DNA of 27,994 nucleotides from contig CAMDXR010000006.1 of assembly GCA_945877725.1 (NCBI GenBank), forward strand, positions 1-27,994, written 5' to 3'. Position 1 is the stretch's first letter. Each line of letters opens with the position of its first letter. The DNA comes from Limnohabitans sp. Rim8. Lineage in GTDB: Bacteria > Pseudomonadota > Gammaproteobacteria > Burkholderiales > Burkholderiaceae_C. This document shows, piece after piece, positions 1 to 8,525 of the stretch. The translations under genes and the position numbers were made by a program. Below the pieces are notes generated by a model. It did not search any database. It was not told the DNA's origin and worked only from the letters and a program-made list of their open reading frames with translations.

Positions 1-1501
1 GCACCGAGCCGCCGCCCATTTCCCATCCGTTCAAGACCATGTCGTAGCCTTTGGAAATGCATTTTTCGGGGGCGGTGACCATCCAGTCCTCGTGGCCATC
101 TTTGGGTGCCGTGAAGGGGTGATGAACAGCGGTGTAACGCTGATTTTCATCATCGTATTCAAACATGGGGAAGTCGACGACCCACATGGGGGCCCAACGG
201 TCTTCAAACAGACCATTCTTTTTGCCGAATTCACTGTGGCCAATCTTGATGCGAAGGGCACCGATGGCGTCATTCACCACCTTTTCTTTGTCGGCACCAA
301 AGAAAATCAGGTCGCCGTTTTGTGCGCCGCTGCGCTCAAGCACCGCATTCAGTGCGGTGTCATGGATATTTTTGACGATCGGCGACTGCAGGCCATCACG
401 GCCCTTGGACAGGTCATTCACCCGGATGTAAGCCAGGCCCTTGGCACCATAAATTTTGACAAACTCGGTGTAGGCGTCAATTTCTCCACGGCTAATGCCG
501 CCGCCCTCAACCGAACCGTTGGGCACGCGCAAGGCGACCACACGGCCGCCTTTCATGTTGGCTGCACCTGAGAAAACCTTGAAATCAACGTCGCCCATGA
601 CATCGGTGACTTCGGTGAACTGAAGTTTGACGCGCAGATCCGGCTTGTCGGAACCATAGGTGTGCATCGCATCCTGGTAGGTCATGACAGGAAACTCACC
701 CAAATCAACGCCGATGGTCTTCTGGAAAACGCGTTTGATCATGCTCTGGAACATGTCGCGAATTTCCTCTTCGGTTAAGAATGAGGTTTCAATATCAATT
801 TGTGTGAATTCAGGTTGGCGGTCAGCGCGCAAATCTTCATCGCGGAAGCATTTGGTGATTTGGTAGTAACGGTCATAACCCGCCACCATGAGCAGCTGCT
901 TGAACAACTGAGGGGACTGAGGCAGCGCAAAAAACTGACCATCGTGGACGCGGCTGGGAACCAGATAGTCCCGAGCACCTTCGGGCGTGCTCTTGGTCAA
1001 CATGGGGGTTTCAATGTCCACAAACCCGTTTTCATCGAGGTACTTTCTCACCTCCATAGAAACCTTGTAACGCAGCATCAGGTTGTTTTGCATGTAAGGG
1101 CGACGCAAATCCAGCACGCGGTGCGTCAAGCGGGTCGTCTCAGAAAGGTTTTCTTCGTCAATCTGGAAGGGGGGCGTCACCGAGGCGTTGAGAACAATCA
1201 ACTCGTGACACAGCACTTCAATCTTGCCGCTTTTCATGTTCTCATTGCTTGTGCCTTCAGGTCGCGCCCGAACCACCCCTTTGATCTGGACGCAATATTC
1301 GTTGCGCACATCTTCTGCGACCTTGAACATGTCTGGGCGGTCAGGGTCACAAACCACTTGCACGTTGCCCTCCCGATCCCGCAGATCAATGAAAATCACG
1401 CCCCCATGATCGCGGCGACGATTCACCCAGCCGCAAAGGCTCACGTTTTGACCTGTCAGGGACTCGGTCACCAGACCGCAATAATGGGAACGCATGGACA
1501 T
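1..1501 (-). CDS. aspS: Aspartyl-tRNA synthetase, C-terminus cut by window edge
   Basis: Attaches aspartate to tRNA in the cytoplasm. The minus-strand reading frame stays open from the ATG at 1501 to the window edge, giving 500 codons of an enzyme usually about 590-600 residues long. It begins MSMRSHYCG, has the OB-fold anticodon-binding domain (about residues 15-105, with GWVNRRRDHGG), then class II catalytic motifs: TKSTPEGARDYLVPSR, the motif 2 region CFRDEDLRADRQPEFTQID, and GYDMVLNGWEMGGGSV at the left edge. A second ATG at 1495 (MRSHYCG) is an equally possible start, and neither has a strong ribosome site. It lies downstream of fmdB and a DUF502 gene on the same strand, as in many Burkholderiales, so co-transcription is likely. 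A His and a Gly in the OB fold hint at the non-discriminating type that also charges tRNA-Asn (see findings). Confidence 0.97.
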   Translation of the reverse strand, partial: MSMRSHYCGLVTESLTGQNVSLCGWVNRRRDHGGVIFIDLRDREGNVQVVCDPDRPDMFKVAEDVRNEYCVQIKGVVRARPEGTSNENMKSGKIEVLCHELIVLNASVTPPFQIDEENLSETTRLTHRVLDLRRPYMQNNLMLRYKVSMEVRKYLDENGFVDIETPMLTKSTPEGARDYLVPSRVHDGQFFALPQSPQLFKQLLMVAGYDRYYQITKCFRDEDLRADRQPEFTQIDIETSFLTEEEIRDMFQSMIKRVFQKTIGVDLGEFPVMTYQDAMHTYGSDKPDLRVKLQFTEVTDVMGDVDFKVFSGAANMKGGRVVALRVPNGSVEGGGISRGEIDAYTEFVKIYGAKGLAYIRVNDLSKGRDGLQSPIVKNIHDTALNAVLERSGAQNGDLIFFGADKEKVVNDAIGALRIKIGHSEFGKKNGLFEDRWAPMWVVDFPMFEYDDENQRYTAVHHPFTAPKDGHEDWMVTAPEKCISKGYDMVLNGWEMGGGSV

Positions 1502-1567
1502 GTTGTTTTACTTTCTGGAATCAGGATCTAAAGCAGCAAGCTCAATGCCGCCAGCTTAAGTTGAGGA

Positions 1568-2242
1568 TTATTTGGACACTGGCGCAGTTGCAGGTGCAGC
1601 GAGCTGAGGTTTCTCGGGCCCACCAGGCACCACAACCCCCATAGAAATGATGTATTTGAGCGCATCATCGACGGTCATGTCGAGCTCAATCACATCCGCT
1701 TTGGGCATCATTAAGAAAAAGCCTGATGTCGGATTGGGCGTAGTGGGCACGTAGACGCTGACCATGGGTTGGTCCAGATGTTTGGCCACCTCACCGCCCG
1801 GGGTGCCGGTTAAAAAAGCGATGGTCCAGGAGCCTTGCCGTGGATATTGGACCAACAGGGCTTTGGAAAATGCATTGCCACTGCCCGAAAACAGGGTGTC
1901 GGCCACTTGCTTGACACTGGTGTAAATGGTTCGAACCACCGGAATGCGGTTCATCAGACTGTCCCACTGGCGCAACCACCATTGGCCAAACATATTGGCC
2001 ACAAAAACACCCGTGGCAAAAATACCAAAAGCCACCAGCATCACACCCAGGCCGGGCACGCCACGCATGAGCTCGGCCACTTTGTGCATGCCAGGAATCA
2101 GCGTATCTGCCGCCAACAAAATGGCCAGAAAAATGCTGTCAAGCAGGCCGACCAACCAGGTCAACACCCAAACTGTGATGCCCATAGGCAGCCAAACCAG
2201 CAGGCCAGTGATGAAATACTGTTTTAAGCTGCGATGTTTCAT
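1568..2242 (-). CDS. DUF502 (COG2928) inner-membrane protein
   Basis: A 224-residue integral membrane protein of the DUF502 family, whose function is not established. Two long hydrophobic stretches are visible, about residues 10-43 and 62-90. They are followed by family-typical segments IPVVRTIYTSVKQV (about 100-113) and NPTSGFFLMM in a soluble C-terminal part that ends in a Pro/Ala-rich tail. It sits between fmdB (39 bases upstream) and aspS (66 bases downstream) on the same strand, a common arrangement in this order, so the three genes probably share a transcript. The family assignment is confident. I assign no role. Confidence 0.9.
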   Translation of the reverse strand: MKHRSLKQYFITGLLVWLPMGITVWVLTWLVGLLDSIFLAILLAADTLIPGMHKVAELMRGVPGLGVMLVAFGIFATGVFVANMFGQWWLRQWDSLMNRIPVVRTIYTSVKQVADTLFSGSGNAFSKALLVQYPRQGSWTIAFLTGTPGGEVAKHLDQPMVSVYVPTTPNPTSGFFLMMPKADVIELDMTVDDALKYIISMGVVVPGGPEKPQLAAPATAPVSK

Positions 2243-2281
2243 TGATTCGATCGGTTCAGGTGAAAAGCCAAGTGCATCCGC

Positions 2282-2623
2282 TCAATGGCACGCACATGAT
2301 GGGGCGCATGCCGCCGCACTGCTGGCGCTTGCAGGAGCCGCAGCCTCGCTAGCAGAAGAGGGCGTTGGACTTGCGGAAACCGCATCTGCTGTCGCCGTGC
2401 CTGCAGCGTCGGTCGATTGGGCAGTGGCAGCGGCAGTGCCACCCCCTTTAAAGTCGGTGGCATACCAGCCAGTGCCTTTGAGCTGAAAGCCCGGAGCTGT
2501 CAATTGCTTGCTGAATTTGGGCGCTCCGCAGGCCGGGCAATCGATGATGGGGTCATCGGACATTTTTTGCAGCACATCCTTAGCATGGCCGCAGGCGTCG
2601 CACTTGTAGGCGTAAATGGGCAT
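2282..2623 (-). CDS. FmdB/CxxC-type zinc-ribbon protein with Cys/His tail
   Basis: A 113-residue protein of the FmdB regulatory-protein family. The N-terminal zinc ribbon is clear: MPIYAYKCDACG gives Cys8 and Cys11, and DCPACG gives Cys29 and Cys32, followed by the typical PGFQLKGTGWYATDFK segment. The middle is a low-complexity Ala/Ser/Thr linker, and the last residues CAPSCACH (Cys106, Cys110, Cys112, His113) look like an added metal-binding tail. FmdB was named from the formamidase regulator of Methylophilus, but most homologues have no known target. First gene of the likely fmdB - DUF502 - aspS transcript. Confidence 0.88.
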   Translation of the reverse strand: MPIYAYKCDACGHAKDVLQKMSDDPIIDCPACGAPKFSKQLTAPGFQLKGTGWYATDFKGGGTAAATAQSTDAAGTATADAVSASPTPSSASEAAAPASASSAAACAPSCACH

Positions 2624-2836
2624 GAACAGGAACCTCGGTAAATTTTTTTAACCTTGTATTGTAAATCGAACCCCTGGGTCATTGCTCAAGCTTGACCTTT
2701 CATATTCTGAACCACCGGAATGTGTACCCAACTTTGTCAATACAAAAACAAAAACCCTCTTATACAATCCGCTTCACAATACGCCCCTGCGAACCAATTT
2801 ACCCGTTTGCACCCCTCTGAATGGATTTAAAAAATC
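2624..2836. promoter_or_regulatory. Divergent promoter region, fmdB and potF
   Basis: A 213-base AT-rich spacer between fmdB (leftward) and potF (rightward). On the plus strand there is TTGTCA at 2734-2739 and TATACAAT at 2761-2768, but the spacing (21 bases or more) is long for a sigma70 promoter. On the minus strand a TACAAT (read at 2663-2658) could be the fmdB -10. A 10-base perfect palindrome TCAAGCTTGA lies at 2686-2695, flanked by GGTCA (2677-2681) and TGACC (2693-2697) in inverted orientation. These elements are suggestive only, and I could not assign a regulator. Confidence 0.4.
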
Positions 2837-3976
2837 ATGAATAAACGTTTGCTAGTTGCTGCCATTTGCGCTCTGACGCTCGCTGCTTGCGGCAAAAAAG
2901 AGGAGGCAGCAAAACCGCCTGTAGCGACATCTGCCGCGGCCAACACCGAAGAAAAGGTGTTGAATATCTACAATTGGCCCGATTACATCACCGAAGACAT
3001 GGTGGCCAATTTCGAAAAAGAAACTGGCATCAAAGTCAATTACCAGACCTTTGAGAACAACGAAGCCCTGCAAGCCAAGCTGATTGCCGGCAACTCGGGC
3101 TATGACATCGTGGTTCCCGGCGCCGTGTTTGCCAAGTCCCAAATCGAAGCAGGCTTGTTAAGGCCCCTCGATAAAACCCAAATCCCTAATTTAAGCAACC
3201 TCGACAGCGACATCATGTCCAAACTGGACAAAGTTGATCCAGGCAATGCGCATTTGGTGCCATGGGCCTGGAGCTTCACCACGGTGGGCATCAACAAAAC
3301 AAAAGTATCCAAAGCCCTGGGCAGCACCCCCCTGCCCGAAAACGCTTGGGATCTGGTTTTCAACCCCGCTTACACCAGCAAGCTGAAGTCTTGCGGCATC
3401 GCTTTCCTGGACTCCCCTACCGAAGTCATGCCCCCGGCATTGCATTACCTTGGCAAGGATGCTTACTCGGCCGATGTGGCCGATCACAAGGCGGCAGGTG
3501 AGATGCTGGCCAAAGTACGCAAGGACATCCGTCTCTTTTCCAGCACCATGATTGACGATCTGGCGGGCGGTAAAGCCTGTGTCGTGTTGGGTTGGGCAGG
3601 CGATATCAACATTGCCAGCACCCGCGCCATCGAAAACAAAAGTGGACAAGAAATTGAAGCTTTGCTGCCCAAAACGGGGGGCCTGCTGTTTTTTGACAAC
3701 CTGGCCGTACCCAAAGATGCCAAGCACCCCAACAACGCCATGGCCTTCATCAATTACTTCTTGAAGCCCGAGGTCTCTGCCTCATTAACCAACGAGCTCA
3801 GCTACCCGACTGCCAACAAGGCCAGCGTGGCGAATGTCACGCCAGAAGTTGCCAAAAACAAGACCATTTTCCTCGACGCCGCCGCATTGAAAGCCGCTGT
3901 ATCCCCTTCAAGTCTGTCCAATGCGAGTCGCGAATCTTTGACTTCTGTTTACACCACGTTCAAACAAGGCAAGTGA
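2837..3976 (+). CDS. potF: Polyamine ABC importer, periplasmic binding lipoprotein (PotF-type)
   Basis: Captures putrescine or a related polyamine in the periplasm and delivers it to the PotGHI importer. The 379 residues match the PotF/PotD family in length. The N-terminus is a lipoprotein signal with lipobox LAAC (Cys18), so the protein should be membrane-anchored. After a short Lys/Ala linker the mature domain begins VLNIYNWPDYI and continues with FEKETGIKVNYQTF, YDIVVPGAVF and LDKTQIPNLSNLD, in the order seen in Escherichia coli PotF. The ATG at 2837 gives a complete signal peptide but has no clear Shine-Dalgarno. It is first in potFGHI and is followed by a hairpin with a T-run. Substrate preference (putrescine versus spermidine) cannot be settled by eye. 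Confidence 0.93.
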   Translation: MNKRLLVAAICALTLAACGKKEEAAKPPVATSAAANTEEKVLNIYNWPDYITEDMVANFEKETGIKVNYQTFENNEALQAKLIAGNSGYDIVVPGAVFAKSQIEAGLLRPLDKTQIPNLSNLDSDIMSKLDKVDPGNAHLVPWAWSFTTVGINKTKVSKALGSTPLPENAWDLVFNPAYTSKLKSCGIAFLDSPTEVMPPALHYLGKDAYSADVADHKAAGEMLAKVRKDIRLFSSTMIDDLAGGKACVVLGWAGDINIASTRAIENKSGQEIEALLPKTGGLLFFDNLAVPKDAKHPNNAMAFINYFLKPEVSASLTNELSYPTANKASVANVTPEVAKNKTIFLDAAALKAAVSPSSLSNASRESLTSVYTTFKQGK

Positions 3977-4004
3977 ACTCTCCCGTCCATTGAACTTTTA
4001 AAAC

Positions 4005-4040
4005 AGGCTGCGCTCATTTAGGATTAGCGCAGCCTTTTTT
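4005..4040 (+). terminator. Intrinsic terminator-like hairpin between potF and potG
   Basis: AGGCTGCGCT (4005-4014) pairs perfectly with AGCGCAGCCT (4026-4035) across an 11-base loop and is followed by a run of six T (4035-4040). This is a textbook Rho-independent terminator, placed 28 bases after the potF stop and 19 bases before potG. As potGHI has no obvious strong promoter of its own in this short spacer, it probably acts as a partial terminator that leaves potF expressed above potGHI. Confidence 0.8.
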
Positions 4041-4059
4041 ATGCCGAGAAAGAGACCGA

Positions 4060-5175
4060 ATGACCACGCCCGTTCCCGAGAAAACAGGATTCCTTCGAAT
4101 CGAGAATCTGTTCAAGCGGTTTGACAGCGTACTGGCTGTCGACGATGTCTCGTTGGACATCGGCAAAGGTGAGATATTCGCCTTACTCGGCAGTTCCGGT
4201 TGTGGCAAATCCACCTTGCTGCGCATGCTGGCTGGCTTCGAAACCCCGTCTTCTGGGCAGATTTTCCTGGGCGAGCAAGACATCAGCAAGATGGCGCCCT
4301 ATGAGCGCCCCATCAACATGATGTTTCAGTCTTACGCGTTGTTCCCTCACCTGACAGTGTGGGAAAACATTGCCTTCGGACTGCGGCGCATGGGCATGCA
4401 AAACGATGCGATGGCTGACCGTGTCGAGGCCATGCTGGAATTGGTGCAATTACAAAATTTTGCGTCACGTAAACCGCACCAACTCTCTGGTGGGCAACAA
4501 CAACGTGTGGCTTTGGCTCGCAGCCTAGCTCGCAAACCCCAATTGTTGTTGTTGGATGAGCCCTTGGGTGCGCTGGATAAAAAACTCCGTGAAAAAACCC
4601 AGTTCGAGTTGGTCAACATCATTGAGTCGATTGGCGTCACCTGCGTCATGGTCACGCACGACCAAGAGGAAGCCATGACCATGGCCTCGCGCATCGCGGT
4701 GATGAGCCATGGGCGAATCTTGCAACTGGGCAGCCCGACAGAAATCTACGAAGCACCCAACTGCCGGTTTGTGGCCGACTTTATCGGCAACATCAACTTA
4801 TTCGACGGCCATTTGCGTCACGCCGACGCCAGTCGGTCTGAAATTGAAACACCTCAGGGCTATTTCACCTTGGGTCACGGCTCTTCACAGCCCCACGGCA
4901 TGGCCATGTCGCTGGCGGTGCGCCCAGAGAAAATTCGCATTGACAAACTCCCGCCCGAAGCAGGTTCAGCGGGTTCTGCCAACGTTGTCCAGGGCGTCGT
5001 GAGCGAAATCGCCTACATGGGCAGTTACAGCACCTATGTCGTCAAATTGAATGACGACAGCGTCATCAAAGTCACGCAGACCAACCGCAGTCGTAACCAC
5101 GAGGGCGATATCGTCTGGGGTGACCGTGTTTATTGTTTCTGGGACACCCAAGCCGGGGTGCTTTTGACCGCATGA
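4060..5175 (+). CDS. potG: Polyamine ABC importer, ATP-binding protein (PotG-type)
   Basis: Hydrolyses ATP to drive polyamine import, acting as a cytoplasmic dimer under the PotH-PotI permease. The 371 residues contain Walker A GSSGCGKST (44-52), Q-loop FQSYALFP (89-96), signature LSGGQQQR (142-149), Walker B LLLLDEP (162-168) and the switch His in VTHDQEEA (His200). A C-terminal TOBE-type region (about 280-371, with LAVRPEKIRI) is typical of the polyamine/iron/maltose ATPase group. The stop codon overlaps the potH start in an ATGA, so translation is probably coupled. Context makes the polyamine role firm, although the ATPase alone would be ambiguous. Confidence 0.94.
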   Translation: MTTPVPEKTGFLRIENLFKRFDSVLAVDDVSLDIGKGEIFALLGSSGCGKSTLLRMLAGFETPSSGQIFLGEQDISKMAPYERPINMMFQSYALFPHLTVWENIAFGLRRMGMQNDAMADRVEAMLELVQLQNFASRKPHQLSGGQQQRVALARSLARKPQLLLLDEPLGALDKKLREKTQFELVNIIESIGVTCVMVTHDQEEAMTMASRIAVMSHGRILQLGSPTEIYEAPNCRFVADFIGNINLFDGHLRHADASRSEIETPQGYFTLGHGSSQPHGMAMSLAVRPEKIRIDKLPPEAGSAGSANVVQGVVSEIAYMGSYSTYVVKLNDDSVIKVTQTNRSRNHEGDIVWGDRVYCFWDTQAGVLLTA

Positions 5176-6113
5176 TCCAGTTTGCATCACGCTTGGTAGA
5201 ACGCTTGCGGCTGGGGCGCCGCACCGTCGTGGGCATTCCCACGGTTTGGTTGTGGGTGTTTTTTGCCATCCCTTTTTTGATTTTGTTGCGCCTCAGCGTG
5301 ACCGACATGGGGGAACAACTCAACCCCTTTGCGCCCCTGCTGACGCACACGGAAGGCGGGGGCTGGAAGCTCAATCTCAAGCTCAGCCACTTCGTCAGCC
5401 TGTTTGTCGACGCTTCGGGCCATTGGGGCGACACCCTCTATATAGAAGCCTACTTGTTGTCGCTGAAATACGCCTTTTGGACCACATTTTTCTGTCTCGT
5501 GCTGGGCTACCCGTTTGCTTATTTCATGGCGCGCGCTTCGGCAACGGCCAGACCCATCTTGCTGATGATGGTGATGCTGCCCTTCTGGACCTCGTTTTTG
5601 TTGCGTGTTTATGCGTGGAAAGGCATCTTGGCCGACCAAGGCGTTGTCAACAACGCATTGATGGCGATGGGCCTGATTCAGGAACCCATTCAAATGCTCT
5701 ACACCGACATATCGATGCTGGTGGGCATGACCTATGTCTATCTGCCGTTCATGGTGCTGCCCCTCTATGCCAATTTGGTCAAACTGGACATCCGTCTGCT
5801 CGAAGCGGCACACGATCTGGGGGCCAGTCCTTGGAAAGCTTTTTGGCTGGTGACGGTGCCCTTGAGCCGATCCGGCATCGTGGCCGGCTCCATGTTGGTC
5901 TTTATTCCCTGCTTGGGGGAGTTCGTGATCCCCTCTTTGCTGGGTGGGGCAGAAAACATCATGATCGGCCGCGTGGTCTGGGATGAAATGTTCAGCAGCA
6001 ACAACTGGCCCCGCGCTTCGGCGTTGGCGGTGATGATGATTTTGTGTGTGGTGATTCCACTGGCTTGGTACAACGCCAAAGTGGCCCGGCAGGCCGAGGA
6101 GGAGCGCACATGA
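5172..6113 (+). CDS. potH: Polyamine ABC importer permease (PotH-type)
   Basis: One of two inner-membrane permease subunits of the polyamine importer, 313 residues against about 317 in E. coli. It has six or so hydrophobic spans, the first at about 22-42, and the cytoplasmic EAA loop EAAHDLGASPWKAFW (from residue 211) that docks on PotG. The start was chosen at the ATG at 5172 because it forms an ATGA overlap with the potG stop. An upstream in-frame alternative would extend into potG without family support. Its own stop overlaps the potI start in the same way. Confidence 0.94.
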   Translation: MIQFASRLVERLRLGRRTVVGIPTVWLWVFFAIPFLILLRLSVTDMGEQLNPFAPLLTHTEGGGWKLNLKLSHFVSLFVDASGHWGDTLYIEAYLLSLKYAFWTTFFCLVLGYPFAYFMARASATARPILLMMVMLPFWTSFLLRVYAWKGILADQGVVNNALMAMGLIQEPIQMLYTDISMLVGMTYVYLPFMVLPLYANLVKLDIRLLEAAHDLGASPWKAFWLVTVPLSRSGIVAGSMLVFIPCLGEFVIPSLLGGAENIMIGRVVWDEMFSSNNWPRASALAVMMILCVVIPLAWYNAKVARQAEEERT

Positions 6114-6922
6114 CCCGCTGGCTTCAGGCGCATCTTGGCAAGATCTGGATGACCATGGTCTACGGTTTCCTGTTTGCTCCCTTGGTTTTTCTGGTGGTGT
6201 TTTCTTTCAACAGCACCCGACAAGACAGCCGTTTTACCGGCTTTTCTTTGCGCTGGTACGAAGCCCTGACCAACGACTCCCGACTGCTGGAGGGATTTTT
6301 TGTGTCTCTCAAGGTGGCTTTTATCAGCGCCTCCCTTTCGGTGGTGCTGGCCACTTTGGCCGCCTACACCCTGGTTCGCTACACCCGCTTTCGAGGGCGT
6401 AATTTGTTCACGGCCATGCTGAACGCCCCTTTGGTCATGCCTGAGGTGATCATTGGTCTGTCCCTGTTATTGCTTTCGGTGAGTGCGCAGCGCAGCTTCG
6501 GCTGGCCCGATCGCGGCCTGACCACCATCGTCTTGGGCCATGTGCTGCTGGGCATGGCCTATGCGACCGTGGTGATTCAATCACGCTTAAAAGAAATGGA
6601 CCGTTCACTGGAAGAGGCGGCCATGGATTTAGGTTGCCGCCCCAGCCAAGTCTTCTTTTTGGTGACTTTGCCCAACATTTCCCAAGCGCTTTTGGCGGGT
6701 TGGTTGCTCACATTCACCTTGTCGTTTGACGATGTGGTGGTGTCAGAGTTTTTGTCAGGCCCAGGGGTCACCACCTTGCCGCAGGTTATTTTCAGCTACG
6801 CCCGCAGGGGGGTGAACCCCTCCATTTATGCGGCAGCCACCTTGCTCATGCTCGCCATTACGCTGGCTGTTGTCGGGTTTGGCATTTACACAGCCCGTCA
6901 GGCCCGCAAGTCAAAGTTGTGA
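6110..6922 (+). CDS. potI: Polyamine ABC importer permease (PotI-type)
   Basis: Second permease subunit of the importer, 270 residues (E. coli PotI is about 281). It shows an N-terminal span at about 15-33, a run of further hydrophobic segments, and the EAA loop EEAAMDLGCRPSQVFF (from residue 168), with SFDDVVVSEF further on as in PotI/PotC proteins. The ATG at 6110 overlaps the potH stop (ATGA), which fixes the start. Last gene of potFGHI. The ubiB gene approaches from the other strand 34 bases later. No strong T-run terminator is visible in that gap, only a short GGCC-TGAA-GGCC hairpin. Confidence 0.94.
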   Translation: MTRWLQAHLGKIWMTMVYGFLFAPLVFLVVFSFNSTRQDSRFTGFSLRWYEALTNDSRLLEGFFVSLKVAFISASLSVVLATLAAYTLVRYTRFRGRNLFTAMLNAPLVMPEVIIGLSLLLLSVSAQRSFGWPDRGLTTIVLGHVLLGMAYATVVIQSRLKEMDRSLEEAAMDLGCRPSQVFFLVTLPNISQALLAGWLLTFTLSFDDVVVSEFLSGPGVTTLPQVIFSYARRGVNPSIYAAATLLMLAITLAVVGFGIYTARQARKSKL

Positions 6923-6956
6923 GAACTTGGCCTGAAGGCCGGTCTAGGGCTGGGAT

Positions 6957-8525
6957 TTAGAGCATCCAGCCGAAGTGATCCCACAATTGGAACAACACCA
7001 ACACGGCTACAAAACCAACGCTCATGTAGACCAAGGCCTGTAAAAGCGCGTTGGTCTTGCGTTGCTCCTGCAACAACAAAGCGATGTCCCGGTTTTCCTT
7101 GGTGTTCGACTGTTTCAAGTAATCGTGCAACAAACGCGGCAACTGCGGCAGCAACTTGGCATAGAGAGGGGCTTGGTCTTTTAATTGTTCTAGCAACTTT
7201 TTGGGGCCGATTTGGTCCAACATCCACTTCTCGAGGAAGGGCTTGGCCGTGCTCCACAGGTCAAGCTCCGGGTCCAGTTGGCGACCAAGGCCCTCAATAT
7301 TGAGCAAAGTTTTTTGCAATAAAACCAATTGCGGTTGAATCTCGACCTGGAAACGGCGCGAGGTCTGAAACAGCCGCATCAAGACCATGCCCAGTGAAAT
7401 TTCCTTCAGGGGCCTGTCAAAGTAGGGTTCACAAACGGCGCGGATGGCCGATTCGAGTTCGTCCACACGGGTGTCGGCCGGGACCCAGCCCGACTCGATG
7501 TGCAACTCGGCCACACGCTTGTAATCGCGGCGGAAAAAGGCCGTGAAGTTTTGCGCCAAATACTCTTTGTCGTATTCGGTCAGCGTGCCGACGATGCCGA
7601 AATCCAGCGAAATGTAGCGCCCGAAAGTTTCGGGTGCCAAACTGACCTGAATATTGCCTGGATGCATGTCCGCATGAAAGAAGCCATCGCGGAACACCTG
7701 GGTAAAAAACAGCGTAACACCATCACGGGCCAACTTGGGAATGTCCACACCCGCCTCGCGCAGGCGGTCTACATGGCTGATGGGCAAACCATGCATGCGC
7801 TCCATCACAATCACCTCGGGCTGGCAAAAATCCCAGATCATCTCGGGAATCAGCACCAACTCAAGTCCCTGCATGTTGCGACGCAACTGAGCGGCATTGG
7901 CGGCTTCCCGGACCAGATCGAGTTCATCGTTCAGGTATTTGTCGAACTCGGCCACCACCTCACGCGGTTTCAGTCGCTTGCCATCGGCACTCAGGTTCTC
8001 CACCCAACTGGCCATCATGCGCATCAGGCTCAGGTCTTTTTGAATGACCGGGAGCATGCCTGGCCGCAGCACCTTGACCGCCACCTCGCGAACATGGCCT
8101 GTTTTGTTGCGCAAGGTGGCAAAGTGCACCTGCGCAATGGAGGCACTGGCCACGGGTTTGCGCTCGAAACTTTCAAAAACCTCGTCCACCGGCTTGCGAA
8201 AGGCCCGCTCTATGGTGGCCACAGCAATGTCCGAGCTGAAAGGCGGCACACGATCCTGCAGTTTGGCCAGTTCTTCGGCAATGTCCAAGGGCAGCAAATC
8301 TCGTCGGGTGGACAGCACCTGACCAAACTTCACAAATATCGGACCCAAGCGCTCCAGTGCTTCACGCAGGCGCACGGCGCGGGGGGAACGCAAGTCACGC
8401 CCTATCGACAAGACCCTGGCGAGCAAACGAATCCAAGGCTTTTGAAAGCTGGAAAGGACCAATTCATCGAGGCCGTAGCGCAAGACGATGAAAACGATGA
8501 ACGCACCGCGACCGATACGGCTCAT
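6957..8525 (-). CDS. ubiB: UbiB, ABC1-type atypical kinase of ubiquinone biosynthesis
   Basis: Membrane-associated ADCK/ABC1-family ATPase needed for ubiquinone biosynthesis, and thought to help present lipid intermediates to the hydroxylases rather than catalyse a step itself. The 522 residues carry the diagnostic KFGQ motif (66-69), the Ala-rich loop VASASIAQVH (125-134), the kinase-type Lys in VAVKV (Lys151), HADMHPGN (284-291) and LDFG (307-310). A hydrophobic C-terminal tail (about 492-522) fits one or two membrane spans. Its ATG overlaps the ubiJ stop in an ATGA, so the two are translationally coupled. Family length and motif order are normal. Confidence 0.95.
   Translation of the reverse strand: MSRIGRGAFIVFIVLRYGLDELVLSSFQKPWIRLLARVLSIGRDLRSPRAVRLREALERLGPIFVKFGQVLSTRRDLLPLDIAEELAKLQDRVPPFSSDIAVATIERAFRKPVDEVFESFERKPVASASIAQVHFATLRNKTGHVREVAVKVLRPGMLPVIQKDLSLMRMMASWVENLSADGKRLKPREVVAEFDKYLNDELDLVREAANAAQLRRNMQGLELVLIPEMIWDFCQPEVIVMERMHGLPISHVDRLREAGVDIPKLARDGVTLFFTQVFRDGFFHADMHPGNIQVSLAPETFGRYISLDFGIVGTLTEYDKEYLAQNFTAFFRRDYKRVAELHIESGWVPADTRVDELESAIRAVCEPYFDRPLKEISLGMVLMRLFQTSRRFQVEIQPQLVLLQKTLLNIEGLGRQLDPELDLWSTAKPFLEKWMLDQIGPKKLLEQLKDQAPLYAKLLPQLPRLLHDYLKQSNTKENRDIALLLQEQRKTNALLQALVYMSVGFVAVLVLFQLWDHFGWML

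Noticed and set aside
800..1531. Plus-strand open frame of 243 codons across aspS
   Set aside because: It is antisense to a clearly recognised aspS; its translation is rich in His and Gln with no family features, a shadow of codon bias on the other strand.
6923..6956. Possible terminator between potI and ubiB
   Set aside because: Only a four-base GGCC/GGCC stem without a T-run on either strand, too weak to call.
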